Assembly: GCF_007667275.1 (NCBI RefSeq) | Contig: NZ_VDQT01000002.1 | Span: forward strand, 806,001-870,000 | From: Stenotrophomonas rhizophila | Lineage (GTDB): Bacteria; Pseudomonadota; Gammaproteobacteria; Xanthomonadales; Xanthomonadaceae | Direction of reading: 5' to 3' | Length of the DNA: 64,000 nt | In this document: piece after piece, positions 7,959 through 16,890 of the stretch | How positions within the stretch are numbered: position 1 is the stretch's first letter | Layout: each line of letters opens with the position of its first letter | Position numbers and translations under genes: made by a program | The notes under the pieces: model-generated | Databases searched by the model: none | The model's input: the letters and a program-made list of their open reading frames with translations, nothing else | What the model was told of the DNA's origin: nothing

Positions 7959-8555
7959 TCAGATCAACGCCGACAGCTTCTGCTTCAACACCTGCAGGGC
8001 CTTGCCGCGGTGGCTCATCGCGTTCTTTACGTCCGGCGCCATTTCCGCCGCGGTCTGGCCCAGCACGGTGTCCAGGAACAGCGGGTTGTAGCCGAAACCG
8101 TGGCTGCCGCGCAGCTCGTCGAGGATCTCGCCTTCCCAGCTGCCTTCGCAGATCAGCGGCTGCGGGTCGTCGGCATGGCGCAGCAGCACGATCACCGCAT
8201 AAAAGCGTGCGGTACGGCTGCCGCCGGGCAAGTCGCGCATCGCCTCCAGCAGCTTGGCGTTGTTGGCCGCGTCATCGGTCGGGCTGCCGGCGTAGCGCGC
8301 GCTGTACAGGCCGGGCGCGCCTTGCAGTGCATCGACGATCAGGCCCGAATCGTCGGCCAGCGCCGGCAGGCCGGTGCTGGCGCAGGCGTGACGCGCCTTG
8401 ATCAGCGCGTTCTCGACGAAGGTGAGGCCTGTCTCGGGGACGTCGCTGACGCCCAGCGCGCCCTGCGCCACGATCTCCAGCGGCAGGTCGGCCAACATGG
8501 CCTGCAGTTCCTTCAGCTTGCCGGCGTTGCCGCTGGCCAGTACCAGTTTCATCAT
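7959..8555 (-). CDS. rdgB: dITP/XTP pyrophosphatase (non-canonical purine NTPase)
   Basis: Hydrolyses dITP, ITP and XTP to the monophosphates, keeping deaminated purines out of DNA and RNA. The 198 residues are the normal Ham1/RdgB size. Visible signatures: LASGNAGKLKEL at the N-terminus (nucleotide contact), ALADDSGL in the middle (metal-binding Asp pair), and SHRGKAL near the C-terminus. It begins MMK; either of the two ATGs (8555 or 8552) works, and both fall in the overlap with the VOC gene stop (ATGATGA), so translation is coupled. The rdgB-hemW adjacency is conserved in gamma-proteobacteria. Confidence 0.95.
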   Translation of the reverse strand: MMKLVLASGNAGKLKELQAMLADLPLEIVAQGALGVSDVPETGLTFVENALIKARHACASTGLPALADDSGLIVDALQGAPGLYSARYAGSPTDDAANNAKLLEAMRDLPGGSRTARFYAVIVLLRHADDPQPLICEGSWEGEILDELRGSHGFGYNPLFLDTVLGQTAAEMAPDVKNAMSHRGKALQVLKQKLSALI

Positions 8556-8938
8556 TTCGGCTCCAGCAGGTCCCAGGTATTGCCGTACAGGTCGCGGAAT
8601 ACCGCGACCGTCGCATAGGCTTCCTCGCGCGGGGCTTCCAGGAACTCCACGCCGCGCGCGGTCATCGCCGCGTGGTCGCGATGGAAGTCGTCGGTGTTGA
8701 GGAAGAAGCCGACCCGGCCACCGGTCTGGTTGCCGATGCGGCTGCGCTGCTCGTCGGTGCTGGCGCGGGCCAGCAGCAGTCCGGCGGCAGTGCCGTCGGT
8801 CGGGCCCACCACCACCCAGCGCTTGCTGCCCTGGTCGATGTCCTCGAGCAGGGTGAAGCCGAGCTTGCCCGTATACCAGGCGATCGCCTCGTCGTAATCG
8901 GCCACCACCAGGGTGACCAGGGCAAGCCGCCGGTTCAC
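8552..8938 (-). CDS. VOC family (glyoxalase/bleomycin-resistance fold) protein
   Basis: A 128-residue single vicinal-oxygen-chelate protein: [13 protein letters not shown] opens the first beta-alpha-beta module, GFFLNTDDF begins the second, and [13 protein letters not shown] ends it with the usual metal-binding Glu. Such proteins are metalloenzymes of many activities, so the substrate cannot be named. Striking context: it overlaps rph upstream by four bases and rdgB downstream by four bases, so it is inserted into the otherwise conserved rph-rdgB pair and translationally coupled on both sides. Confidence 0.88.
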   Translation of the reverse strand: MNRRLALVTLVVADYDEAIAWYTGKLGFTLLEDIDQGSKRWVVVGPTDGTAAGLLLARASTDEQRSRIGNQTGGRVGFFLNTDDFHRDHAAMTARGVEFLEAPREEAYATVAVFRDLYGNTWDLLEPK

Positions 8939-9663
8939 GGCTGCGCCAGTGCGGCCTGCTGGGCCGCGAACAGGTCGGTGATGCCCTTTTCGGCCAGGGC
9001 CAGCAGCGCGTCCAGTTCATCGCGGCGGAACGCGTGGCCTTCGGCGGTGCCCTGCAGCTCGATGAAGCCGCCGCCGTCGTTCATCACCACGTTCATGTCG
9101 GTATCGCAATCGCTGTCTTCGGCGTAGTCCAGGTCCAGCACCGGGGTGCCGCGATAGACGCCAACCGAGACCGCGGCGACCGCGCCGAAGATCGGGTTGC
9201 GCTTGATGTCGCCGCGCTTGAGCAGCAGGTTCACCGCGTCCACCAGCGCCACGTAGGCACCGGTGATGGCCGCGGTACGGGTGCCGCCGTCGGCCTGCAG
9301 CACGTCGCAGTCCAGGGTGATGGTGCGTTCGCCGAGCGCGCCGCGGTCGATGCAGGCGCGCAGGGTGCGGCCGATCAGGCGCTGGATCTCCAGGGTACGG
9401 CCGCCCTGCTTGCCGCGTGCGGCTTCGCGGTCGTTGCGGGTGTGGGTGGAGCGCGGCAGCATGCCGTATTCGGCGGTGACCCAGCCTTCGCCCTTGCCGC
9501 GCAGGAAGCCCGGCACGCGGTTTTCCACGCTGGCGGTGCACAGCACGCGGGTTTCACCGAAGCTGACCAGCACCGAACCTTCGGCGTGTCGGGTGAAGGC
9601 GCGTTCGATGCGCACTTCGCGCAGCTGGTCGGCCTGGCGGCCGCTGGGACGGGGATCGGACAT
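8935..9663 (-). CDS. rph: Ribonuclease PH
   Basis: Phosphorolytic 3'-to-5' exoribonuclease that trims tRNA 3' ends. The 242 residues compare with 238 in E. coli. Family signatures: the N-terminal [31 protein letters not shown] with the catalytic-site arginines, [27 protein letters not shown], and CDTDMNVVM (phosphate/metal site). The frame extends upstream to 10452 without similarity, so the ATG at 9663 is chosen. It is divergent from yicC, the same arrangement as in E. coli, and heads the rph-VOC-rdgB-hemW unit. Confidence 0.96.
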   Translation of the reverse strand: MSDPRPSGRQADQLREVRIERAFTRHAEGSVLVSFGETRVLCTASVENRVPGFLRGKGEGWVTAEYGMLPRSTHTRNDREAARGKQGGRTLEIQRLIGRTLRACIDRGALGERTITLDCDVLQADGGTRTAAITGAYVALVDAVNLLLKRGDIKRNPIFGAVAAVSVGVYRGTPVLDLDYAEDSDCDTDMNVVMNDGGGFIELQGTAEGHAFRRDELDALLALAEKGITDLFAAQQAALAQP

Positions 9664-9783
9664 GGATGGATTCCGGTAAGACGGGGGATACGGTTCCGCG
9701 CCCGGCCGGGGACCGGCAGGCGAGGAGGCCTGGAGAAGGCCGCTAGGGTACCATTCCCCCTTTGAGAGCATCGGAAACCCCGA

Positions 9784-10644
9784 ATGATTCGAAGCATGAC
9801 CGCCTATGCCGGCGGCGAGCGCGCGACGCCGTGGGGCACGCTGGGGTGCGAGCTGCGCTCGGTCAACCACCGCTTCCTGGAAGTCGGCACGCGCCTGCCG
9901 GAAGAGCTGCGCGCGCTGGAGCCGCAGCTGCGCGAGCGGATCGCCGCCAGGCTGAGCCGCGGCAAGCTGGACCTGGTGATGCGCCTGCGCGCGCCGGAAA
10001 CCGGCGCCAGCCTGCAGGTGAACGAACTCCTGCTGGGGCAGCTGGGCGCGCTCGCGCATCGGCTGACCTCCGATTTCCCCAACCTGCAGGTCAGCTTCAC
10101 CGACCTGCTGCAGCTGCCGGGTGTGACCTTGGGTGAGGCCACCGACGCGCCTGCGCTGCAGGCAGAGGCCCTGGCCCTGCTGGACCAGGTGCTGGACGGC
10201 TTCGTGGCCGCGCGCGAGCGCGAGGGCGACAAACTGGCCACGGCGATCAGCGAGCGGGTTGACGCGATCGAGCGCATCGCCGCCGAGGTCACCACCCTGA
10301 TCCCGCTGATCCGCGACGGACAGCGCAGCAAGCTGGCCGCCCGCCTGGCCGACCTGCCGCACCCGGTCGATCCCGGCCGCGCCGAGCAGGAACTGGTGCT
10401 GTGGCTGCAGAAGCTGGACGTGGACGAGGAGCTGGACCGGCTGCGCAGCCACATCGTGGAAATCCGCCGCGTGCTCACCCAGCGCGAGCCGGTCGGCCGC
10501 CGCCTGGACTTCCTGCTGCAGGAGTTCAACCGCGAAGCCAATACGCTGGGCTCCAAGTCGGTGGACAGCCGCACCTCCAATGCCGCCGTCGAGCTGAAGG
10601 TGCTGATCGACCAGATCCGCGAACAGGTGCAGAACATCGAATGA
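9784..10644 (+). CDS. yicC: YicC family endoribonuclease
   Basis: A 286-residue YicC/YloC-family protein. It opens [12 protein letters not shown], the family N-terminal signature, continues with [12 protein letters not shown], and ends with the DUF1732-type C-terminal domain ([22 protein letters not shown]). E. coli YicC has been shown to be an endoribonuclease acting in small-RNA turnover; this homologue presumably acts likewise in the cytoplasm. Its stop overlaps the gmk start by four bases (ATGA), so it is the first gene of a yicC-gmk unit, facing away from rph. The rph-yicC spacer (9664-9783) must hold both promoters. Confidence 0.93.
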   Translation: MIRSMTAYAGGERATPWGTLGCELRSVNHRFLEVGTRLPEELRALEPQLRERIAARLSRGKLDLVMRLRAPETGASLQVNELLLGQLGALAHRLTSDFPNLQVSFTDLLQLPGVTLGEATDAPALQAEALALLDQVLDGFVAAREREGDKLATAISERVDAIERIAAEVTTLIPLIRDGQRSKLAARLADLPHPVDPGRAEQELVLWLQKLDVDEELDRLRSHIVEIRRVLTQREPVGRRLDFLLQEFNREANTLGSKSVDSRTSNAAVELKVLIDQIREQVQNIE

Positions 10645-11303
10645 GCAGCCAGCCCCTCCAGAGTCCGGAACCCGCCCGCGGCACGCTGTACATCGTGGCC
10701 GCCCCGTCCGGGGCCGGCAAGAGCAGCATCGTCAACGCCACCCTGGCCCGCGACCCGCAGATCGCGCTGTCGATCTCGTTCACTTCGCGGGCGATGCGCC
10801 CGGGCGAAGTGAACGGCGAGCACTACCACTTCGTCAGCGCTCCCGAATTCGAGCGGATGATCGCCGCCGGCGACTTCTTCGAGCACGCCTGGGTGCATGG
10901 CGACTGGAAGGGCACCGCACGGCAGTCGGTGGAGCCGCAGCTGGCCGCCGGGCAGGACGTCCTGCTGGAGATCGACTGGCAGGGCGCCCAGCAGGTCCGC
11001 CAGCTGGTCCCGGGCACGGTGACGGTGTTCATCCTGCCGCCGTCCCGCCAGGCCCTGCAGGACCGGATGCGCAAGCGCGGGCAGGACAGCGAGGCGGTGA
11101 TCGCCCAGCGCCTGGCTGCCGCGCGCGAGGAAATGCTGCATTTCAACGACTTCGACTACGTCATCGTCAACGAAGTGTTCGAGACCGCCGTGGACGAGCT
11201 GTGCGCCATCTTCACCGCCAGCCGCCTGCGCCGCGAGTCGCAGAAAGTCCGCCACGCCGGCCTGATCCAGGCCCTGCTGACCCAGGATGGCAACGGCAAC
11301 TGA
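10641..11303 (+). CDS. gmk: Guanylate kinase
   Basis: Phosphorylates GMP to GDP with ATP. The 220 residues include a P-loop APSGAGKSS (K27), the GMP-binding segment [19 protein letters not shown], and [14 protein letters not shown] (Walker B). The N-terminus is about 10 residues longer than in E. coli. Translational coupling to yicC by a 4-base overlap. It precedes rpoZ and spoT, which fits a guanine-nucleotide/ppGpp module: GMP to GDP, then ppGpp metabolism by SpoT. Confidence 0.96.
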   Translation: MSSQPLQSPEPARGTLYIVAAPSGAGKSSIVNATLARDPQIALSISFTSRAMRPGEVNGEHYHFVSAPEFERMIAAGDFFEHAWVHGDWKGTARQSVEPQLAAGQDVLLEIDWQGAQQVRQLVPGTVTVFILPPSRQALQDRMRKRGQDSEAVIAQRLAAAREEMLHFNDFDYVIVNEVFETAVDELCAIFTASRLRRESQKVRHAGLIQALLTQDGNGN

Positions 11304-11419
11304 CTGATTCACAAGGGGCGGGTAGCGGGTCGGCTTGATTTTGTCCAGCCCCTGCCGGTACACTCCGTCCCCTTTCCCTCATTCGATTGAGCAGCCCGCG
11401 CCGGCTGCCGGGAGCCCGC

Positions 11420-11719
11420 ATGGCCCGCATCACCGTAGAAGATTGTCTGGAAGTCGTGAACAACCGTTTCGAGCTGGTCATGATGGCGTCCAAGCGCGCC
11501 CGTCAGCTGGCCAATGGCGTCCAGGCTACCCTGGACAACAGCGAAACCGAAGACAAGCCGACCGTGCTGGCGCTGCGCGAAATCGCCGCGCGCAAGATCG
11601 ACAACGCGCTGATCGACGAAGTCGAGAAGGCCGAACGCGAGCGCGCCGAGCGTGAAGCACTGGAATGGGCCGCTGCCGAAGTCGTTGCCGACGAAGACAT
11701 GTCCAAGAACGACGACTGA
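11420..11719 (+). CDS. rpoZ: RNA polymerase omega subunit
   Basis: The 99-residue omega subunit helps assemble the beta' subunit and forms part of a ppGpp site on RNA polymerase. It opens [19 protein letters not shown] and contains the conserved [11 protein letters not shown] segment and an acidic C-terminus. The ATG at 11420 has GGAG nine bases upstream; the frame is open further upstream (11387) but without family similarity. It is followed by an intrinsic terminator, so spoT probably also has its own promoter. Confidence 0.96.
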   Translation: MARITVEDCLEVVNNRFELVMMASKRARQLANGVQATLDNSETEDKPTVLALREIAARKIDNALIDEVEKAERERAEREALEWAAAEVVADEDMSKNDD

Positions 11720-11746
11720 TCGCGCAGGCGATCACCGTTGTCCACG

Positions 11747-11775
11747 AACAGCCCGCCCCTGGCGGGCTGTTTGCG
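11747..11775 (+). terminator. Intrinsic terminator after rpoZ
   Basis: An 11-base perfect stem AACAGCCCGCC / GGCGGGCTGTT with a CCT loop, followed by a short T stretch, 28 bases past the rpoZ stop. Confidence 0.8.
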
Positions 11776-11783
11776 TTATGGGC

Positions 11784-11851
11784 GGTCACGACCGTTGGTC
11801 GTGACGCGCGGCATCCACGCCCGGTAGGTCACGACCGTTGGTCGTGACGCG
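11784..11851. repeat. Two tandem GTAG-type palindromes
   Basis: Two direct copies of GGTCACGACC-GTT-GGTCGTGACGCG (11784-11808 and 11826-11851, the second preceded by GTA) between the rpoZ terminator and spoT. The same palindrome occurs after recG (16792-16817). Confidence 0.8.
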
Positions 11852-11907
11852 CGATCGCAACACGCAATAGTTTGCCGATATCCGCCCGCTGGAATAGTCT
11901 TCCAGCC

Positions 11908-14067
11908 ATGAACCCAGGCCCCTCTGCCAAGGTCGCCGCGTCACCCGGCGCGGCCGTACCCGACTATGTCCTCCAGCTTGAACGCGCGGCCCACTACCTG
12001 CCGCCCGAGCAGTTGCCGTTGCTGCGCCGTGCCTGGGAAGTCGGCGCCTCGGCGCATGCGGGGCAGACCCGCAAGTCCGGCGAACCGTACATCACCCACC
12101 CGGTAGCCGTGGCCCAGGTGCTGGCCGAACTCGGCCTGGACGTGGAAGCGCTGATCGCCGCGATCCTGCACGACACCATCGAAGACACCCCGCTGACCCG
12201 GGAGGAACTGGCCGCCGAGTTCGGCGAAGCGGTGGCCGAGCTGGTGGACGGCGTCACCAAGCTGGACAAGCTGAAGTTCCGCGACCGCCAGGAAGCGGCC
12301 GCCGAAAGCTTCCGCAAGATGCTGCTGGCGATGTCGCGCGACCTGCGCGTGATCATGATCAAGCTGGCCGACCGCCTGCACAACATGCGCACCCTGGGCG
12401 CGCAGAGCAGCGAGGCACGTGGGCGCATCGCGCGCGAAACCCTGGAAATCTACGCCCCGATCGCGCAGCGGCTGGGCATGAGCCTGGTCAAGAGCGAACT
12501 GCAGAACCTGGGCTTCAAGGCGCTGTACCCGTGGCGCCACGCGATCCTTGAAAAGCACATCCGCAGCCAGCCGGTGGTGCGCCGCGAGGCCATGGCCCAG
12601 GTGGAGGTGCAGTTGTCGCAGCGGCTGGCCAAGGAAGGGCTGGAGCACCGGCTGGTGAGCCGGATCAAGACCCCGTGGAGCATCTACAACAAGATGCGCG
12701 ACGAGAACAAATCCTTCGACCAGGTCATGGACGTGTTCGGATTCCGCCTGGTCGTGCGCAGCGTGCCCAACGCCTACCACGCGCTTGGCGCGGTGCACGC
12801 CACCTTCAAGCCGCTCGACGGGCGCTTCCGCGATTTCATCGCCATTCCCAAGGCCAACGGCTACCAGTCGCTGCATACCGTATTGTTCGGGCCGTACGGC
12901 TCGCCGATCGAAGTGCAGATCCGGACCGAGGAAATGGACCTGATCGCCGAGCGCGGCGTGGCCGCGCACTGGACCTACAAGTTCGGTGGCGACAGCCCCA
13001 ACAGCGCGCAGAGCCGCGCCCACGCCTGGATCGTCGAGCTGATCGATTCGCAGCGCGCGGCCGGTTCTTCGCTGGAGTTCCTCGACAACGTCAAGGTCGA
13101 CCTGTTCCCGGACGAGGTCTACCTGTTCACCCCCAAGGGCAAGATCCTGGCCCTGCCGCGCAACTCCACCGCGCTGGACTTTGCCTACGCGGTGCACACC
13201 GACGTCGGCAACATGGCGGTGGCTTCGCGCGTGGACAAGAAGCTGGTGCCGCTGCGCACCAAGCTGGTCAGCGGGCAGACCGTGGAAGTGATCACCGCGC
13301 GCTCGGCCACGCCCAAGCCGCAATGGCTGGAGTTCGTGGTCAGCTCCAAGGCACGCACCGCGATCCGCCACCAGCTCAAGCAGCTCGAACATGAAGATGC
13401 CGTGCAGCTGGGCCATCGCATGCTCGACCGCGCGCTGGAAGCGATGGACAGCTCGCTGGAACGGCTGCCCAAGGGGCGGCTGGACGCGTTCCTGGCCGAG
13501 CACCGCTACCCCCGCCTGGAGGCCCTGCTGGCCGAGGTTGCGCTGGGCAACTGGATGCCCAACCAGGCCGCGCAGGCGCTGATGGCCTATGCCGAACTGC
13601 GCGGAGGCGCGCATTCGAAGCATTCGCAGGAAAAGATCCTGATCAACGGCAGCGAACGCGGCGTGGTCAGCTTCGCCAACTGCTGCCAGCCGATTCCCGG
13701 CGACGAGATCATGGGCTACCACACCGCCGGCAAGGGCATCGTGGTGCACCGCCTGGACTGCCCGAACCTGGCCGAACTGCGCAAGTCGCCCGAACGCTGG
13801 GTGCCGATCGGCTGGGATACCACCGTGTCCGGCGACTACGACACCGCGCTGGTGGTGGAAGTGGAGAACGGCACCGGCGTGCTGGCGCAGCTGGCCGCGG
13901 CGATCGCGCAGAGCCATTCCAACATCGAGCGGGTCGACTACCTGGACCGCGACTTCAACGCCGCGGTGCTGGCCTTCAACATCCAGGTCCGCGACCGCAA
14001 CCACCTGGCCGAAGTCATGCGCCGCCTGCGACGTTTGTCAGTAGTCCAGTCCGTGCGACGCCAATGA
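11908..14067 (+). CDS. spoT: Bifunctional (p)ppGpp synthetase/hydrolase
   Basis: A 719-residue RelA/SpoT homologue with intact domains: HD hydrolase (H88-D89 in ILHDTIEDT), synthetase (RIKTPWSIYNKM, then GRFRDFIAIPKANGYQSLHT and EVQIRTEEMD), TGS (YLFTPKGKILALP), and a C-terminal ACT domain (about 645-715). The HD motif argues for a working hydrolase. In the synthetase signature that separates bifunctional enzymes (RxKD) from RelA (ExDD), this protein has R306-F-R308-D309, a charge-preserving variant. The ATG at 11908 is chosen because the protein aligns from there; the frame is open to 11872. Downstream of gmk-rpoZ as in E. coli. Confidence 0.96.
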   Translation: MNPGPSAKVAASPGAAVPDYVLQLERAAHYLPPEQLPLLRRAWEVGASAHAGQTRKSGEPYITHPVAVAQVLAELGLDVEALIAAILHDTIEDTPLTREELAAEFGEAVAELVDGVTKLDKLKFRDRQEAAAESFRKMLLAMSRDLRVIMIKLADRLHNMRTLGAQSSEARGRIARETLEIYAPIAQRLGMSLVKSELQNLGFKALYPWRHAILEKHIRSQPVVRREAMAQVEVQLSQRLAKEGLEHRLVSRIKTPWSIYNKMRDENKSFDQVMDVFGFRLVVRSVPNAYHALGAVHATFKPLDGRFRDFIAIPKANGYQSLHTVLFGPYGSPIEVQIRTEEMDLIAERGVAAHWTYKFGGDSPNSAQSRAHAWIVELIDSQRAAGSSLEFLDNVKVDLFPDEVYLFTPKGKILALPRNSTALDFAYAVHTDVGNMAVASRVDKKLVPLRTKLVSGQTVEVITARSATPKPQWLEFVVSSKARTAIRHQLKQLEHEDAVQLGHRMLDRALEAMDSSLERLPKGRLDAFLAEHRYPRLEALLAEVALGNWMPNQAAQALMAYAELRGGAHSKHSQEKILINGSERGVVSFANCCQPIPGDEIMGYHTAGKGIVVHRLDCPNLAELRKSPERWVPIGWDTTVSGDYDTALVVEVENGTGVLAQLAAAIAQSHSNIERVDYLDRDFNAAVLAFNIQVRDRNHLAEVMRRLRRLSVVQSVRRQ

Positions 14068-14206
14068 TCGAAACGTATCAATGACGTAGAGCCACGCCCT
14101 GCGTGGCTGGCCGCGCAAAGCGCGGCAATGATCGAAACCGGCACCCCGAAGCCACGCAGGGCGTGGCTCTACGCTGGCCTGCGCAAAGCGCGGCAATGAT
14201 CGAAAC
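14063..14206. repeat. Inverted GTAG-palindrome pair with thrice-repeated AATGATCGAAAC
   Basis: A palindromic GTAGAGCCACG-CCCTG-CGTGGCT (from 14086) faces its inverse AGCCACGCAGGGCGTGGCTCTAC (to 14172). The 12-mer AATGATCGAAAC occurs three times, at 14063-14074, 14127-14138 and 14195-14206. The last two are part of a longer direct repeat, GCGCAAAGCGCGGCAATGATCGAAACC; the first contains the spoT stop codon. The block fills the spoT-ridA gap. Confidence 0.8.
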
Positions 14207-14247
14207 CGATACAATGGCCCACCATTGTTCGACATATCGAGGCAACC

Positions 14248-14634
14248 ATGTCCCGCCAGATCATCAACACCGAAAACGCACCGGCCGCCATCGGTCCGTA
14301 CTCGCAGGCCGTGCGTGCCGGCAACACCGTGTACTTCTCCGGCCAGATCCCGCTGGACCCGGCCACCGGCGACATCGTCGGTGTCGGTGACGTCGAAGCG
14401 CAGGCCCGTCGTGCGTTCGACAACCTCAAGGCCGTGGCCGAAGCCGCGGGCGGCTCGCTGGACAAGGTGGTCCGCCTGGGCCTGTACCTGACCGACCTGG
14501 CCGAATTCGCCAAGGTCAACGCGGTCATGCAGGACTACTTCCAGGCGCCGTTCCCGGCCCGTTCCACCATCGAAGTGTCCGGCCTGCCCAAGGGCGCCAA
14601 CTTCGAGGTCGACGCGGTCATGGTCATCGACTGA
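14248..14634 (+). CDS. ridA: RidA family reactive intermediate/imine deaminase
   Basis: A 128-residue YjgF/RidA protein: hydrolyses reactive 2-aminoacrylate and related enamines/imines released by PLP enzymes. Signatures: APAAIGPYSQAV, GNTVYFSGQIPLDP, and the substrate carboxylate-binding arginine R105 in PARSTIEV, so it belongs to the active RidA subgroup. Normal length. It sits between spoT and recG, nine bases before the recG start, so it is probably co-transcribed with recG. The nearest upstream sequence is the repeat block that follows spoT. Confidence 0.95.
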   Translation: MSRQIINTENAPAAIGPYSQAVRAGNTVYFSGQIPLDPATGDIVGVGDVEAQARRAFDNLKAVAEAAGGSLDKVVRLGLYLTDLAEFAKVNAVMQDYFQAPFPARSTIEVSGLPKGANFEVDAVMVID

Positions 14635-14643
14635 TCGCATCCC

Positions 14644-16755
14644 GTGGCGCGAAAGACGGCGGTCACCCCGGCGCTGGCGCCGTCCGGTGAAGCATCCCTG
14701 GCGATGCTCGCCGGCGTCGGGCCGGCTGTTGCCGCCAAGCTGGCGGCACGGGGCCTGCTGTCGCTGCAGGACCTGTGGCTGCAGCTGCCGCTGCGCTACG
14801 AAGACCGCACCGCGCTGACCCGCATCCAGGACCTGCGCAACGGCGTGCCGGCGCAGGTGGAAGGGCAGGTGGTGGCGGTCGAGCGCGGCATGCGCCGCCG
14901 TCCGATGCTCAAGGTGGCGATCGAGGATGAAGGGCAGGGCACCCTGGTGCTGCGCTTCTTCCACTTCCGCCAGCAACAGGTCGCGCAGTTCGCGGTGGGG
15001 ACCCGGCTGCGCTGCTTCGGCACGCCCAGGCCCGGCCAGCTGGGACTGGAGATCGTCCACCCCAGTTACCAGATCCTGGGTCGCCACGAAGACCCGGCGC
15101 TGGGCCAGAGCCTGGACCCGGTCTATCCGACGCTGGAAGGGATGGGGCCGGCGACCATGCGCAAGCTGATCGGCCAGGCGCTGGACCGCCTGCCCGACGA
15201 GGCGACACTGGAACTGCTGCCCGCCGGCTGGCTGGATGGCCTGTCCCTGCCATCGCTGCGCACGGCGCTGCTCACCGTGCACCGGCCGCCGCCGGACGCC
15301 AACCTGGCCGCGTTGGCAGCCGGCACCCACCCGGCGCAACGCCGGCTGGCGCTGGAAGAGCTGCTCGCCCACCACCTGAGCCTGCGCCGCCAGCGGATGG
15401 CGCTGCAGGCCCACCATGCACCGCCGCTGGCGGGGCCGGGGCGATTGGCCAAGGCCCTGCTCCAGCAGCTGCCGTTCGCATTGACCGGTGCCCAGCAGCG
15501 CGTGTTCAAGCAGATCCGCGAGGACCTGGCGCGGCCCAGCCCGATGCTGCGGCTGGTGCAGGGCGATGTCGGCTCGGGCAAGACCGTGGTCGCCGCGCTG
15601 GCGGCCATGCTCGCGGTGGAGCAGGGCAAGCAGGTGGCGCTGGCCGCGCCCACCGAGCTGCTGGCCGAACAACATCTGGTCAACCTGCGTGGCTGGCTCG
15701 AACCGCTCGGCGTGCGGGTGGCGTGGCTGGCCGGCAAGGTCACCGGCAAGGCGCGCAGCCAGGTGCTCGAGCAGGTCGCCAATGGCCAGGCGCAGGTCGT
15801 GGTGGGCACCCACGCGCTGATGCAGGACGCGGTGGTCTTCCATGACTTGGCCCTGGCCATCGTTGACGAGCAGCACCGCTTCGGCGTGCACCAGCGGCTT
15901 GCGCTGCGCGACAAGGGCGCCGGCGGGCACAGCGTGCCGCACCAGCTGGTGATGACCGCGACCCCGATCCCGCGCACGCTGGCGATGTCCGAGTACGCCG
16001 ACCTGGACGTATCGGCAATCGACGAACTGCCGCCGGGGCGTACCCCGGTGCAGACCGTGGCGCTCAACAACGACCGCCGCCCCGAGCTGATCGAGCGCAT
16101 CGCGCTGGCCTGCCGCGAAGGTCGGCAGGTGTACTGGGTGTGCACCCTGATCGAAGAGAACGACGAGCTCGACGCCACTCCCGCGCAGGCCACCTACGAA
16201 TCGCTGCAGGCGCTGCTGCCGGGCGTGCGGGTCGGGCTGGTGCACGGGCGGCTGAAGGCCAGCGAGAAGCTGGCCACCATGGTCGCGTTCAAGGCCGGCC
16301 AGATCGACCTGCTGGTGGCGACCACGGTGATCGAAGTCGGCGTGGACGTCCCCAATGCCTCGCTGATGGTGATCGAGAACGCCGAGCGGCTCGGGCTGGC
16401 ACAGCTGCACCAGCTGCGCGGGCGGGTCGGCCGCGGTTCGGCGGTGTCGCGCTGCGTGCTGCTGTACCAGGCGCGGCTGTCGGCGATGGCGCGCGAGCGG
16501 CTGGAAACCATGCGCCAGACCAACGACGGCTTCGTGATTGCCGAAAAGGACCTGGAGCTGCGCGGCCCGGGCGAACTGCTGGGGACGCGGCAGACCGGCC
16601 TGGCCGGATTCCGCATGGCCGACCTGGTGCGTGATGCGGATCTGCTGCCGGGGGTGCATGCGCTGGCCGAGCGGTTGCTGGTGGAAGCGCCGGCGGTGGC
16701 CGATAGGGTCGTCGAGCGGTGGATTGGATCGGCCGTGCGGTACGCCGGCGCGTAA
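14644..16755 (+). CDS. recG: ATP-dependent DNA helicase RecG
   Basis: Branch-migrating helicase that reverses stalled forks and processes Holliday junctions. The 703 residues include an N-terminal wedge domain (OB fold about 60-150) and a superfamily 2 motor: Walker A GDVGSGKT at about residues 306-313, the DEQH box beginning at D408, motif III MTATPIPRTL, and the C-terminal QLRGRVGRG. Start is a GTG at 14644; the first residues (MARKTAVTP) lead into AMLAGVGPAVAAKL as in the family. The stop codon TAA lies inside a GTAG-type palindrome (see the repeat at 16752). Confidence 0.96.
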   Translation: MARKTAVTPALAPSGEASLAMLAGVGPAVAAKLAARGLLSLQDLWLQLPLRYEDRTALTRIQDLRNGVPAQVEGQVVAVERGMRRRPMLKVAIEDEGQGTLVLRFFHFRQQQVAQFAVGTRLRCFGTPRPGQLGLEIVHPSYQILGRHEDPALGQSLDPVYPTLEGMGPATMRKLIGQALDRLPDEATLELLPAGWLDGLSLPSLRTALLTVHRPPPDANLAALAAGTHPAQRRLALEELLAHHLSLRRQRMALQAHHAPPLAGPGRLAKALLQQLPFALTGAQQRVFKQIREDLARPSPMLRLVQGDVGSGKTVVAALAAMLAVEQGKQVALAAPTELLAEQHLVNLRGWLEPLGVRVAWLAGKVTGKARSQVLEQVANGQAQVVVGTHALMQDAVVFHDLALAIVDEQHRFGVHQRLALRDKGAGGHSVPHQLVMTATPIPRTLAMSEYADLDVSAIDELPPGRTPVQTVALNNDRRPELIERIALACREGRQVYWVCTLIEENDELDATPAQATYESLQALLPGVRVGLVHGRLKASEKLATMVAFKAGQIDLLVATTVIEVGVDVPNASLMVIENAERLGLAQLHQLRGRVGRGSAVSRCVLLYQARLSAMARERLETMRQTNDGFVIAEKDLELRGPGELLGTRQTGLAGFRMADLVRDADLLPGVHALAERLLVEAPAVADRVVERWIGSAVRYAGA

Positions 16756-16817
16756 CGACCAACGGTCGTTACCTACCCGTTGCCCTCGTGGGTAGGTCAC
16801 GACCGTTGGTCGTGACC
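16752..16817. repeat. Two GTAG-type palindromes in opposite orientation after recG
   Basis: Unit 1 (16752-16776) is GTAACGACC-AAC-GGTCGTTAC plus CTAC; its bases 16753-16755 are the recG stop codon. Unit 2 (16792-16817) is GTAG-GTCACGACC-GTT-GGTCGTGACC. They face each other, so the pair could form one larger hairpin at the 3' end of the recG mRNA. Confidence 0.8.
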
Positions 16818-16890
16818 GGCTTCCGCGCCGGCCTTGTATTTGTCACCTGCGGGTGAGACATTCCGTTGCCGCTAGATAAAGACGGCACGC

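Noticed and set aside
14038..16800. A 920-codon open frame antisense to recG
   Set aside because: Mirror of RecG; low-complexity His/Gln/Arg-rich translation without motifs.
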